18,709 nt of DNA from Paracoccaceae bacterium (GTDB lineage: Bacteria > Pseudomonadota > Alphaproteobacteria > Rhodobacterales > Rhodobacteraceae), in the NCBI GenBank assembly GCA_030625695.1, contig DAOUQK010000030.1:1-18709 (forward strand), given 5' to 3'. Positions 1 through 7,246 of this stretch are shown piece after piece (within the stretch, counting starts at the first letter, position 1; each line of letters starts with the position of its first letter). The notes below the pieces were generated by a model. The model searched no databases. It was not told where the DNA came from and was given only the letters and a program-made list of their open reading frames with translations. Position numbers and translations under genes: made by a program.

Positions 1-228
1 TGCCATGATCAGGCCAAGCTGATGTTCCCCGGCCAGCCTCGCGGCTGTTTCAAGGAATGTTGCCAAAGAAGTTTCAGGAATAAAGGCATGCTGGACCGAT
101 GCCAACCCGGCGGGGATTCCGGATGCATCATATGCAAAATCCAGTCCTTTGCGCCCAAAGTTGGCAAGTATGAACTCTGGCAAACCGCCAAGAACTGTTG
201 CGGATATCGTTGGTGTCAAGGGTGGCAT
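1..228 (-). CDS. AraC-family transcriptional regulator, N-terminal part (runs off left edge)
   Basis: An uninterrupted minus-strand frame runs to the left edge. From the Met at 228 it reads MPPLTPTISATVLGG, then LPEFILANFGRKGL, and later FLETAARLAGEHQLGL. The pattern of an initial 'TISA.VL.GLPEFI', a 'GIPAG' turn and a 'FLE.AARL.GE..LGL' helix is the usual opening of the arabinose-binding-type sensor domain of AraC regulators. The C-terminal HTH lies outside the window, so the family call rests on this domain alone. The frame stays open upstream to a GTG at 399 with another ATG at 354. I chose 228 because homology of this family normally begins there; no candidate has a convincing ribosome-binding site. 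It is divergent from the RTX gene and could regulate it, but its effector is unknown. Confidence 0.6.
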   Translation of the reverse strand, partial: MPPLTPTISATVLGGLPEFILANFGRKGLDFAYDASGIPAGLASVQHAFIPETSLATFLETAARLAGEHQLGLIMA

Positions 229-547
229 CAGATTTTTGTCAAGGTGCAGTATCTGCCCGGCCAGCCACATGGCAAATGCCCGCCGCAAGGGCCCGCACGC
301 CTCGTGCTCCCGCATCAATGGCAGGGCAATTTCGGGGTGCCGAACAGCTCTCATGACAGTGACAAACAACAAAACCGTTGTCACATTGAGATGGAACACC
401 TAACCTTGGCGGTAGGCCCCAACCCTTGGGGAATATTGGACAAGACTAGATACTGAGCGGAATTGAAGTTAGTAATTCGCGACTGGATTATCGCCATACC
501 GGCGGGAATTTGGATGAAAACAGAAGAAATTTGAAGGACCACGCATA
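229..547. other. Intergenic region between AraC-type regulator and RTX gene
   Basis: This is the divergent spacer, or about 150 bases if the regulator starts at its farthest upstream candidate. It holds a 7-bp inverted repeat (359-365 with 378-384) and a small perfect hairpin, CCCCAA-CCC-TTGGGG, at 417-431 with no T-run after it. A purine-rich Shine-Dalgarno (GAAGGA, about 533-538) precedes the RTX start. I see no convincing sigma-70 boxes and no further coding potential on either strand. Confidence 0.5.
359..384. promoter_or_regulatory. Inverted repeat in the AraC/RTX divergent region
   Basis: GTGACAA (359-365) and TTGTCAC (378-384) are exact reverse complements separated by 12 bases. The position between divergent genes fits an operator, but AraC proteins more often bind direct repeats, so ownership by the neighbouring regulator is inference. 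If that regulator starts at 354, the repeat sits immediately before its start codon. Confidence 0.3.
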
Positions 548-2320
548 ATGCCCCTGACATTCAGCCCAACGGGACCGAAGTTTCAATTAGCCCCCGAGGG
601 CCTGGATTCGCGCGTTCAGATCCTGAGCGATGGAAGCTTTCTGGTTGTTTGGGAACAAGACGGGATCTATGCGCAGCGATACTCGGTGACGGGCAAGGCG
701 CTGACATCGGCCTTTCAGGTCAGCACCGACAGTTACCTGGACGCCAAAGACATCTCCGTTATGGAACAGCCGGGGGGGGGGTATACTATTACCTGGGGTC
801 AGCAGCAGATGAGCGGATCCTTCGTGGTGTGGCAAAGCTATTTGCGCACGTATGATGGCAGCGACACGGCGAGCGGCGCACCTACCGCGATCACAGGACG
901 CTTGGCTGGGACTGCCGAACTGGCGACAACTGCGTTGAAATATGGTGGACATGTCCATCTGGATACACGGGCCGATAGTGATGGTGGTGGTATTTTCCTA
1001 TCCCTGATAAATGACTTCGGTACGCAGAGTTCGGGCAAAACGCTGGTCAATCAATCCCAGAGCGGCACACAGTACCACCCGGAAGTTGCCGCATTGGAAA
1101 GCGGTGGTTTTGTCGTAACGTGGTCGACCAGGAGCAGCTTAGCCACCTATGATGATACGTTGCATTTCCAGATTTATACGGCTCTGGGTGCCAAGGTCGG
1201 GGTGGAAAAGACTATCGGAAATGCAGGTCGGGGCAGTGAACACAGCGTGGTCGGAACCCCCGATGGCGGCTTTGTTTTCTTGTTTCTGGATCAGGGAACA
1301 ACTACGCTTTACGGCGAGAAATTCGAAGCCGACGGTTCGCAGAAGTCTGGGTTCTTAAGTCCCTTCGCCCTGTTCACGCAGCCCGGAGAACGCTTTTTCG
1401 AACCTGTCGCTGCGGCATTGCCCGACGGGGATTTCATCGTCGTCTGGCGATCGTACAGGGGCTCTAGCACAGAATTCAAGGTCATGGGCCGCCGGTTCAA
1501 CGAAGACCTGGAAGCTCGCGGTGATGCCTTTGTTATCAGCGACGAGTCGACCAAGGTTAAGCAAACCCTAAGCTTGTCTGTCGATCCCGACGGATCGTTC
1601 GTCGTGTCCTGGCAGGTTTCCGGATCGGCGGATGACGGTATATTTGCACGTTCGTTTGATGCTCAGAAATTTGGGACAGACAATGGCGAAACCCTGATTG
1701 GCACAAAACATGCAGATTGGATATCCGGGCTGGCCGGAAGCGATCTGATCAAGGGACGTGACGGATCCGACACTTTGTTCGGCGATAGAGGCAATGATAA
1801 ATTGCTGGGAGGAAACGGCAACGACACGCTGAATGGCGGTGCTGGCAGGGACAATATTTTCGGTGAACGCGGCAAGGACAAGCTGTTAGGTGGGGCCGGG
1901 AATGACTCGCTGAAGGGTGGTTCGGGAAAAGACATAATTAAGGGCGGCAGCGGCAAGGATAGCCTGGAAGGCGGTGCGTTGCAGGACATTCTGACCGGCA
2001 ATGGTGGCAACGATGTGTTCGTGTTCGCCAATGCGGCCCATTCCGGGAAAGGCGCCAAGAACCGTGACATAATCACCGATTTCAACGGTTCGGGCGATAA
2101 GATCGACTTGTCGAAAATTGATGCCAAAATCGGCAGTGGCAACCAGTCTTTTGATTTTATCGGTAAATCCGATTTCACAGGCAGCAAAGGCGAACTGCGG
2201 TATGACAAACTGGCCGTAGGCACCCGAATTCAGGCTGATCGCGACGGAGACGGTAAGGCGGACATGGAAATCCTGCTAAGCGACTTGATGAACTTGCAGG
2301 CCGACGACTTCATTCTGTGA
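548..2320 (+). CDS. RTX calcium-binding protein, probable type I secretion substrate
   Basis: The 590-residue product has no Sec signal peptide. Residues about 15-372 carry degenerate 45-60-residue repeats of the form 'DGSFVVxW...I.A..F...G' (for example ESGGFVVTW, PDGGFVFLF, PDGDFIVVW, PDGSFVVSW), as in beta-propeller-like arrays of marine RTX proteins. Residues about 374-495 hold tandem nonapeptides of the GGxGxDxLx type (GGNGNDTLN, GGAGNDSLK), which bind calcium in a parallel beta-roll. The end (DVFVF.. through DIITDFNGSGDKIDLSKID to DDFIL) matches the serralysin-type C-terminal region that carries the ABC-exporter signal. No protease HExxH motif is present, so this is not a serralysin. 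Several nonapeptides use Lys (GKD), unusual for this acidic family. A run of ten Gs lies at codons 75-78. GAAGGA upstream supports the start. No exporter genes are adjacent. The function beyond secretion and Ca binding is unknown. Confidence 0.88.
   Translation: MPLTFSPTGPKFQLAPEGLDSRVQILSDGSFLVVWEQDGIYAQRYSVTGKALTSAFQVSTDSYLDAKDISVMEQPGGGYTITWGQQQMSGSFVVWQSYLRTYDGSDTASGAPTAITGRLAGTAELATTALKYGGHVHLDTRADSDGGGIFLSLINDFGTQSSGKTLVNQSQSGTQYHPEVAALESGGFVVTWSTRSSLATYDDTLHFQIYTALGAKVGVEKTIGNAGRGSEHSVVGTPDGGFVFLFLDQGTTTLYGEKFEADGSQKSGFLSPFALFTQPGERFFEPVAAALPDGDFIVVWRSYRGSSTEFKVMGRRFNEDLEARGDAFVISDESTKVKQTLSLSVDPDGSFVVSWQVSGSADDGIFARSFDAQKFGTDNGETLIGTKHADWISGLAGSDLIKGRDGSDTLFGDRGNDKLLGGNGNDTLNGGAGRDNIFGERGKDKLLGGAGNDSLKGGSGKDIIKGGSGKDSLEGGALQDILTGNGGNDVFVFANAAHSGKGAKNRDIITDFNGSGDKIDLSKIDAKIGSGNQSFDFIGKSDFTGSKGELRYDKLAVGTRIQADRDGDGKADMEILLSDLMNLQADDFIL
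772..781 (+). repeat. G10 homopolymer tract inside the RTX gene
   Basis: Ten consecutive Gs encode the end of a Pro codon and Gly-Gly-Gly at residues 75-78 of the RTX protein. Loss of one G puts translation into a frame that stops at TGA 810-812; gain of one G leads to a stop at about 853-855. Either slip would give a product of roughly 90-100 residues without the RTX domain or export signal. Confidence 0.95.
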
Positions 2321-2437
2321 TACAAACACCGTTTTGGCGCCATTTTCCTTGAAATACTACTTTGTGAAAATAATGGTTTTGTTACCCAAATAGCTGGGGG
2401 GATTCACGTCGGGAATCCAAAAAATCACCTATACTGT

Positions 2438-2761
2438 ATGAGCAAACCCATACCGCAGAAATATAAACCACGAACTGGCGATCCTATAAATCCGCCTTGG
2501 AAATGCGCGGTTCGCTGTCTATCTGGTTCGATCCTGGGGTGGATTGGCGCGCGGCTCCTACTGGCAAACGCGGGCGTCAGCCGACGTTCAGCGATCCAGA
2601 CCAGCCTGACACTGAAGGTGCTGTTTCGGCTACCGCTCCGGCAGTTAATCGGCCTCGTTGAAAGCCTACTGAAGCTGGCTGATCTGGACTGGCCAGTACC
2701 CGATTTCAGTACGTTTAGAGCGGGCTTGGAACCTTACACGATTGAGCTATCACTGGCGTAA
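2438..2761 (+). pseudogene. Decayed IS5-family transposase, N-terminal fragment
   Basis: The start (MSKPIPQKYKPR) and a later stretch (AIQTSLTLKVLF, LPLRQLIGLVESLL, LDWPVPDFST) match the N-terminus of IS5-family transposases common in Rhodobacteraceae. Between them the family sequence is found in the next frame: from 2473 it reads NWRSYKSALEMRGS, LSIWFDPGVDWRAA, then PTGKRGRQPTFSD up to about 2595. The gene therefore carries two opposite frameshifts, one near 2472 and one near 2591. Similarity ends after PDFST, and the catalytic DDE part is absent. The apparent 107-codon open frame is an artefact of compensating shifts and is unlikely to make a functional protein. The IS ends were not found with certainty; the GGATTC/GAATCC pair at about 2400-2418 may be part of a left end. 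Confidence 0.85.
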
Positions 2762-2772
2762 CGGAATGCTTT

Positions 2773-2820
2773 GCCCCCCTCTAGTAACATGTCATATAAG
2801 ACATGTTACTAGAGGGGGGC
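2773..2820. repeat. Perfect 20-bp inverted repeat (48-bp palindromic element)
   Basis: The left arm 2773-2792 (GCCCCCCTCTAGTAACATGT) and the right arm 2801-2820 are exact reverse complements around the 8-base spacer CATATAAG. It sits between the transposase remnant and the end of the rhodanese gene, two convergent units. It could act as a bidirectional transcription barrier, but neither strand has a T-run after the stem, so it is not a standard intrinsic terminator. Alternatives are a mobile-element terminus, a miniature transposable element or a protein-binding palindrome. Confidence 0.9.
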
Positions 2821-2847
2821 GTCATTTGAGTTGGCAGACCGGCGTGG

Positions 2848-3249
2848 TTATTTTGAGCGTGTCTCGACCGGGCCGTCCTGTTTGACCCATTCGGTGAACC
2901 CGCCTTCAAGATGCATCACCGGTCCAAGACCCATTTCCATCGCCGCTTGTGCCGCCAAGGCGGAGCGCCAGGCGCTGGCGCAATAAAACACATAGGTTTT
3001 GTCCTGATTGAAAACGTCCTTATGATACGGGCTTTCAGGATCAATCCAGAATTCCAGCATCCCGCGCGGGCAGGAAAACGCACCAGGCAACATGCCGCCG
3101 CGTTGGATTTCGCGGATATCGCGCAGATCGACAAACAGGTATTTATCGTCTTTGATCAGGCTAAGGGCCTCGCTGACCGGCATGGTGGCCACGACCTTGT
3201 TGGCTTCGGCCAGAAGGGCTTTGACGCCTTTGGTGATTTTCTGCGGCAT
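2848..3249 (-). CDS. Rhodanese-like sulfurtransferase
   Basis: This is a single-domain rhodanese of 133 residues. It has the CH2A-like segment FVDLRDIREIQRGG (about 39-52) and the active-site loop CASAWRS with Cys90 as the persulfide-carrying cysteine and Arg95 closing the loop. The region GPVMHLEGGFTEW (about 108-120) is the usual C-terminal rhodanese motif. No signal peptide is seen, so it should be cytoplasmic. Its sulfur donor and acceptor cannot be told. AAAGGA lies at good spacing before the ATG. It is divergent from the aldo/keto reductase gene with about 124 bases between starts, so the two may share a control region; a direct role in carnitine use is not evident. Confidence 0.88.
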   Translation of the reverse strand: MPQKITKGVKALLAEANKVVATMPVSEALSLIKDDKYLFVDLRDIREIQRGGMLPGAFSCPRGMLEFWIDPESPYHKDVFNQDKTYVFYCASAWRSALAAQAAMEMGLGPVMHLEGGFTEWVKQDGPVETRSK

Positions 3250-3373
3250 TTGAATTCCTTTTCTTGGCTGAGGCGACCCTGTCTTAATCGGACCTGCCCC
3301 GCAACCGTTTTCAGATTGCGCTTTTGGTGGTGAAGGCTAGTCTCGCCCGAAAGCGCGATAAAGGATAAAAACG

Positions 3374-4420
3374 ATGAAGATGAACCCGCTGGGCCGCACG
3401 GACCTGATGATTTCCGAACTGTGCCTTGGGTCGATGACCTTTGGCACCCAAACCCCTGAGGCTGAGGCGCATGCACAGATAGACATGGCGCTGGCGGCCG
3501 GCATCAACATCGTTGATACCGCCGAAATGTACCCGGTGAACCCGGCCAGCAAAGAGACGGTTGGCGGGTCCGAGGCCATTATCGGCACCTGGAACGCGGC
3601 CAATCCGGGGCGGCGGGGCGACTATGTTCTGGCCACCAAACATTCGGGGGAAGGGTTGAAGATTGTCCGTGACGGGGCGCCGATTTCGTCGGCGACCATT
3701 GCCGGGGCGATTGATACCTCGCTGAAGCGACTTCAGACCGATTATATTGACCTTTATCAGTTTCATTGGCCGAACCGGGGCAGCTATATGTTTCGGAAGA
3801 ACTGGACGTTTGATCCGTCCAGCCAGAACCGGGCTGAGACATTGGCACACATTGAAGATGCGCTGGGGGCGATGCAGCGCGAGGTCGACAAGGGGCGGGT
3901 TCGCCATTTTGGTCTGAGCAATGAAAGTGCCTGGGGCATGGCGCAATGGCTGGCGGCGGCTGAGGCGGGGGCAGGGCCACGGGCAGTGAGCAACCAGAAT
4001 GAATATTCGCTGATGTGCCGGTTGTATGATACCGATCTGGGCGAGTTGAGCGTTAATGAGGACGTAGGATTGCTGGCGTTCTCGCCTTTGGCGGCTGGAA
4101 TGCTGAGCGGCAAATACCGTGATGGGGTGGTGCCGGAAGGATCGCGCAAATCGCTGGTGCCGGGGCTTGGCGGGCGCGATTCGGCGCGTGCCCACCGGAT
4201 TGTGGCGATTTATGGCGAGATTGCCCGCGTCCATGGGATTGATCCGGTGCATATGGCGCTGGCGTGGTGCCGGTCGCGGCCATTTATGGCCTCAGCGATC
4301 TTTGGTGCGACACGGGTGTCGCAACTGGAACATATTCTTGGGTCGGTTGAGGTCAGCCTGCCGGAAGAGGTTTTGGGCGAGATTGATGATGCGCATCGGG
4401 CAAATCCGATGCCGTATTGA
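3374..4420 (+). CDS. Aldo/keto reductase (Tas-like)
   Basis: This is a 348-residue TIM-barrel oxidoreductase. The opening MNPLGRTDLMISELCLGSMT is typical of the Tas/YajO branch. The catalytic tetrad is readable as Asp48 and Tyr53 (VDTAEMY), Lys89 (LATKH) and His131 (YQFHWPN). The C-terminal half has the family's cofactor-binding signatures (LLAFSPLAAGMLSGKY, AIFGATRVSQLEHIL), so NADP(H) use is expected. AAAGGA eight bases before the ATG supports the start. It heads the plus-strand carnitine block and is separated from the BKACE gene by 73 bases without a terminator, so co-transcription is likely. The substrate is unknown; by context it may reduce or oxidise a carnitine-derived or trimethylammonium carbonyl compound. 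Confidence 0.88.
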   Translation: MKMNPLGRTDLMISELCLGSMTFGTQTPEAEAHAQIDMALAAGINIVDTAEMYPVNPASKETVGGSEAIIGTWNAANPGRRGDYVLATKHSGEGLKIVRDGAPISSATIAGAIDTSLKRLQTDYIDLYQFHWPNRGSYMFRKNWTFDPSSQNRAETLAHIEDALGAMQREVDKGRVRHFGLSNESAWGMAQWLAAAEAGAGPRAVSNQNEYSLMCRLYDTDLGELSVNEDVGLLAFSPLAAGMLSGKYRDGVVPEGSRKSLVPGLGGRDSARAHRIVAIYGEIARVHGIDPVHMALAWCRSRPFMASAIFGATRVSQLEHILGSVEVSLPEEVLGEIDDAHRANPMPY

Positions 4421-4493
4421 AGGGGCCTTGGCGGCAGCTTTTGGGTGCACTGTCGGTATTTGAGTTTATTTTGCGAGATGAAGGAGCGGTCGA

Positions 4494-5405
4494 GTGCCAC
4501 TTGAAATGAATCATGAGGTTTTCATCACCTGTGCGGTGACCGGATCGGGGGCGACACAGGATCGGTCGCGCCATGTGCCGCGTTCGCCTGCGGAGATTGC
4601 CGACAGTGCAATTGCGGCAGCCAAGGCGGGGGCGGCGGTGGTGCATTGCCATGTGCGCGATCCGGAAAGCGGTGCGCCGTCGCGTGATCTGGCGCTGTAC
4701 CGCGAACTGACGGAGCGTATTCGCGAGGCGGAGGTGGATGTGGTGCTGAACCTGACGGCGGGGATGGGCGGCGATATGGTGTTTGGCCCGACCGAAAAGC
4801 CATTGCCGTTGGTTGACGGCACGGACATGGCCGGGGCTGCGGTGCGAGTCGAGCATATCAAGCAATGCCTGCCAGAGATTTGTACGCTGGATTGCGGTAC
4901 GATGAATTTTGCCGAGTCTGACTATGTGATGACCAACACGCCGGGGATGCTGACCGCGATGGGGCGGATGATGACGGCGATGGGTGTGAAGCCCGAGATT
5001 GAGGCGTTTGATACCGGGCATTTGTGGTATGCCAAGCAATTGGTGGCGGATGGAGTACTTGAGGCACCCGGATTGGTGCAGCTTTGCATGGGGGTGCCCT
5101 GGGGCGCGCCGGATGATTTGAATACCTTTATGGCGATGGTCAACAATGTGCCGGACGATTGGAATTTTTCGGCCTTTGCGTTGGGGCGGCATCAGATGGC
5201 GTATGTGGCGGCTGCGGTTCTGGCCGGGGGCAATGTGCGGGTCGGTCTTGAGGATAATCTGTGGCTGGGCAAGGGTGAACTGGCCGAGAACTGGCAGTTG
5301 GTAGAACGTGCAGGAACGATCATTGAGAACATGGGTGCGCGGGTGATTGGGCCAGAGGCGGTGCGCCAGCGGCTTGGGTTGAAAAAGCAGGCAATGGCGG
5401 CATGA
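4494..5405 (+). CDS. cdhC: Beta-keto acid cleavage enzyme (BKACE, DUF849), probable 3-dehydrocarnitine cleavage enzyme
   Basis: This 303-residue TIM-barrel protein of the 3-keto-5-aminohexanoate cleavage family has zinc ligands His51 and His53 (VVHCHVRDP) and Glu253 (VGLEDNLW). The family transfers a beta-keto acid fragment onto acetyl-CoA with release of acetoacetate. Because a carnitine 3-dehydrogenase/thioesterase lies downstream, the likely reaction is 3-dehydrocarnitine plus acetyl-CoA giving betainyl-CoA and acetoacetate, as for Pseudomonas CdhC. BKACE members differ in substrate, so this rests on context. The start is a GTG at 4494 with AAGGAG seven bases before it; the internal ATG at codon 5 has no comparable site. 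Its stop overlaps the next start (ATGA), which suggests translational coupling. Confidence 0.88.
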   Translation: MPLEMNHEVFITCAVTGSGATQDRSRHVPRSPAEIADSAIAAAKAGAAVVHCHVRDPESGAPSRDLALYRELTERIREAEVDVVLNLTAGMGGDMVFGPTEKPLPLVDGTDMAGAAVRVEHIKQCLPEICTLDCGTMNFAESDYVMTNTPGMLTAMGRMMTAMGVKPEIEAFDTGHLWYAKQLVADGVLEAPGLVQLCMGVPWGAPDDLNTFMAMVNNVPDDWNFSAFALGRHQMAYVAAAVLAGGNVRVGLEDNLWLGKGELAENWQLVERAGTIIENMGARVIGPEAVRQRLGLKKQAMAA

Positions 5406-5764
5406 AAAATCTGGCGGTTCTGGCGTTGGTGTTGCTGCCCGGGGGCGCGTTGGCTGAAGAATGGTGGCAAGGGGTTTGGACATTTGATCCTGAATGGTGC
5501 GCTGAGGCCGAGAATGTAGGCTCGGTCACGTCGGCACCGATCAGGATTACCGAGGCCGAAGTGCTGGGTTATGAGAATTCTTGCGACATTACCGAGGTGC
5601 AACGGATGGACCACGCGCAGGCGGTTTATTTGCGTCTGAGTTGCCAGTCTGAGGGCAGTCGGTTTGACGAGGACCGGGTGATTATGCGCACTGATGAAAC
5701 CGGGCTGGCCATCTGGATATGGTTGGGCACCGGTGATCCTGAACTGTTCCAACGTTGTGAATAA
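5402..5764 (+). CDS. Small secreted four-cysteine protein in the carnitine operon (unknown function)
   Basis: This 120-residue protein has a clear Sec signal peptide: a Lys at position 2, hydrophobic core LAVLALVLL, and a probable cleavage after ALA at residue 18. The mature chain starts EEWWQGVW and holds four cysteines (33, 61, 81, 119), consistent with two disulfides in an oxidising periplasm. I recognise no catalytic motif or named family. The ATG overlaps the BKACE stop codon (ATGA), and the next gene begins 10 bases after its stop, so it is firmly within the operon. A periplasmic binding or protective role in carnitine/betaine metabolism is possible but unproven. Confidence 0.8.
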   Translation: MKNLAVLALVLLPGGALAEEWWQGVWTFDPEWCAEAENVGSVTSAPIRITEAEVLGYENSCDITEVQRMDHAQAVYLRLSCQSEGSRFDEDRVIMRTDETGLAIWIWLGTGDPELFQRCE

Positions 5765-5773
5765 GGGTTTGAT

Positions 5774-7246
5774 ATGACTGATAAAGTTGCTGCCATCATT
5801 GGCGGCGGGGTGATTGGCGGTGGCTGGGCCGCGCGGTTTTTGCTGTGCGGCTGGGATGTGCGGGTGTATGATCCTGACCCGCAAGCGAAACGTAAAATCA
5901 GCGAAGTTCTGGATAATGCGCGCCGGTCGTTGCCGGGGTTGAGTGATGTGGCGATGCCCGATGAGGGGGCATTGAGTTTTCATGCGGAGATATCGGAGGC
6001 GGTGGCCGGTGCCGTGTGGATACAGGAGAGCGTGCCGGAACGATTGGAGCTGAAGCACAAGGTGTATCAAACGGTGCAGGCGCATTGCCGCAAGGATGCG
6101 ACTATTGGCTCGTCCACCTCTGGGTTCAAGCCGTCTGAGTTGCAGGGGGGGGCCACAAACCCGGGGCAGATCGTTGTCGCGCATCCGTTCAATCCGGTGT
6201 ACCTGCTGCCGCTGGTGGAGCTGGTAACGACGGATGCCAGTGACGCACCGCTCATCGACCGGGCCAGGGCCCTTATCTCCTCGCTGGGGATGTACCCGCT
6301 GCATGTGAGAAAAGAGATTGATGCGCATATTGCGGACCGGTTTCTGGAGGCGGTGTGGCGCGAGGCATTGTGGCTGGTGCGCGACGGGATTGCCACGACC
6401 GAAGAGATTGATAATGCGATCCGCTATGGCTTTGGCATCCGCTGGGCGCAGATGGGGCTGTTTGAGACCTATCGCGTGGCCGGAGGTGAGGCCGGGATGG
6501 CGCATTTCATTGAGCAGTTCGGACCGTGTTTGAAATCTCCGTGGACCAAATTGATGGATGTGCCCGATCTGACGGACGAGTTGGTGAAAACCATTGCCGA
6601 TCAGTCGGATGCACAGTCGGGTGCGCATTCGATCCGCGAGTTGGAGCGTATTCGCGATAACAATCTGGTGGCGATGATGCGGGCGTTGAAGGCGCAGGAT
6701 TGGGGCGCGGGCGCGTTGCTGAATGCGCAGGATAAGGCGCAGGGCGGGGTTTTATCGATCGGGCTTGATCAGATTGGCGATATCAGCCAGCCGATTGTCA
6801 CGGTGCAACGGGCGGTGCCGCTGGATTGGACTGACTATAACGGCCACATGAACGAATCGCGGTATTTGCAGGCTTTTTGTGATGCCAGCGATAGGTTTAT
6901 GGAACTGGTTGGCTGTGACGCGGAGTATATTTCTTCGGGCGGTAGTTATTTCACCGCCGAGACGCATATCCGTCATCTGCGCGAGGTGCATGCGGGGGCG
7001 CGGATTGAGGTGCGCACGCGGGTTTTGGCCGGGACGGGCATGAAAATGCACCTGTGGCATGAGATGTTTGAGGGTAAGGATTTACTGGCCACTGGCGAGC
7101 ATATGTTGATCCATGTGAGCCTTGAGACGCGCCGCCCGTCGGCGCCGGGGGCGGTGGTTGAATCTGGTTTGACGCGTGTGATTGAAGCGCAGGCCGGGTT
7201 GGAGAGCCCTAAGGGTGCGGGTCGATTTGTGGGGGCACCGAGGTGA
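5774..7246 (+). CDS. lcdH: L-carnitine 3-dehydrogenase fused to betainyl-CoA thioesterase
   Basis: This is a 490-residue two-domain protein. Residues about 1-320 form a 3-hydroxyacyl-CoA-dehydrogenase-type domain with nucleotide loop GGGVIG (10-15) and Asp33 after the second strand, favouring NAD over NADP. The motif AHPFNPVYLLPLVELV carries the probable catalytic His137. Residues about 338-490 are a hotdog-fold thioesterase domain with the signature DYNGHMNESRY beginning near residue 354. Fused proteins of this kind oxidise L-carnitine to 3-dehydrocarnitine and hydrolyse betainyl-CoA to glycine betaine, the steps before and after BKACE. AAGGG precedes the ATG. The gene overlaps the following SDR by four bases (GTGA). 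A run of eight Gs lies near 6145-6152. Confidence 0.92.
   Translation: MTDKVAAIIGGGVIGGGWAARFLLCGWDVRVYDPDPQAKRKISEVLDNARRSLPGLSDVAMPDEGALSFHAEISEAVAGAVWIQESVPERLELKHKVYQTVQAHCRKDATIGSSTSGFKPSELQGGATNPGQIVVAHPFNPVYLLPLVELVTTDASDAPLIDRARALISSLGMYPLHVRKEIDAHIADRFLEAVWREALWLVRDGIATTEEIDNAIRYGFGIRWAQMGLFETYRVAGGEAGMAHFIEQFGPCLKSPWTKLMDVPDLTDELVKTIADQSDAQSGAHSIRELERIRDNNLVAMMRALKAQDWGAGALLNAQDKAQGGVLSIGLDQIGDISQPIVTVQRAVPLDWTDYNGHMNESRYLQAFCDASDRFMELVGCDAEYISSGGSYFTAETHIRHLREVHAGARIEVRTRVLAGTGMKMHLWHEMFEGKDLLATGEHMLIHVSLETRRPSAPGAVVESGLTRVIEAQAGLESPKGAGRFVGAPR

Noticed and set aside
417..431. CCCCAA-CCC-TTGGGG hairpin as a terminator
   Set aside because: No T-run follows on either strand and no gene ends here; it is mentioned only as a possible structural or operator element.
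22..456. Plus-strand 144-codon open frame at the left edge
   Set aside because: Its composition (many Cys, Trp, Gln, His) is unlike a protein, and the opposite strand carries an AraC-type domain.
1663..2223. Minus-strand 186-codon open frame rich in Pro, Ser and Leu
   Set aside because: It is the antisense shadow of the Gly-rich RTX repeats; its repetitive PPLS pattern mirrors the nonapeptides.
2396..2420. GGATTC/GAATCC pair as an RTX terminator
   Set aside because: The short stem is followed by A-rich rather than T-rich sequence; it more likely belongs to the old insertion sequence.
4353..5483. Minus-strand 376-codon open frame
   Set aside because: It is antisense to the BKACE gene, with shadow-type composition and no recognisable domain.
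6145..6152. G8 run in the carnitine dehydrogenase gene as a second phase-variable site
   Set aside because: It is shorter than the RTX tract and lies in a metabolic enzyme of a high-GC genome, where such runs can occur by chance.
5192..6628. Minus-strand 478-codon open frame
   Set aside because: It is antisense to the BKACE, secreted protein and carnitine dehydrogenase genes; His/Arg/Gln/Pro-rich composition is typical of a high-GC shadow frame.
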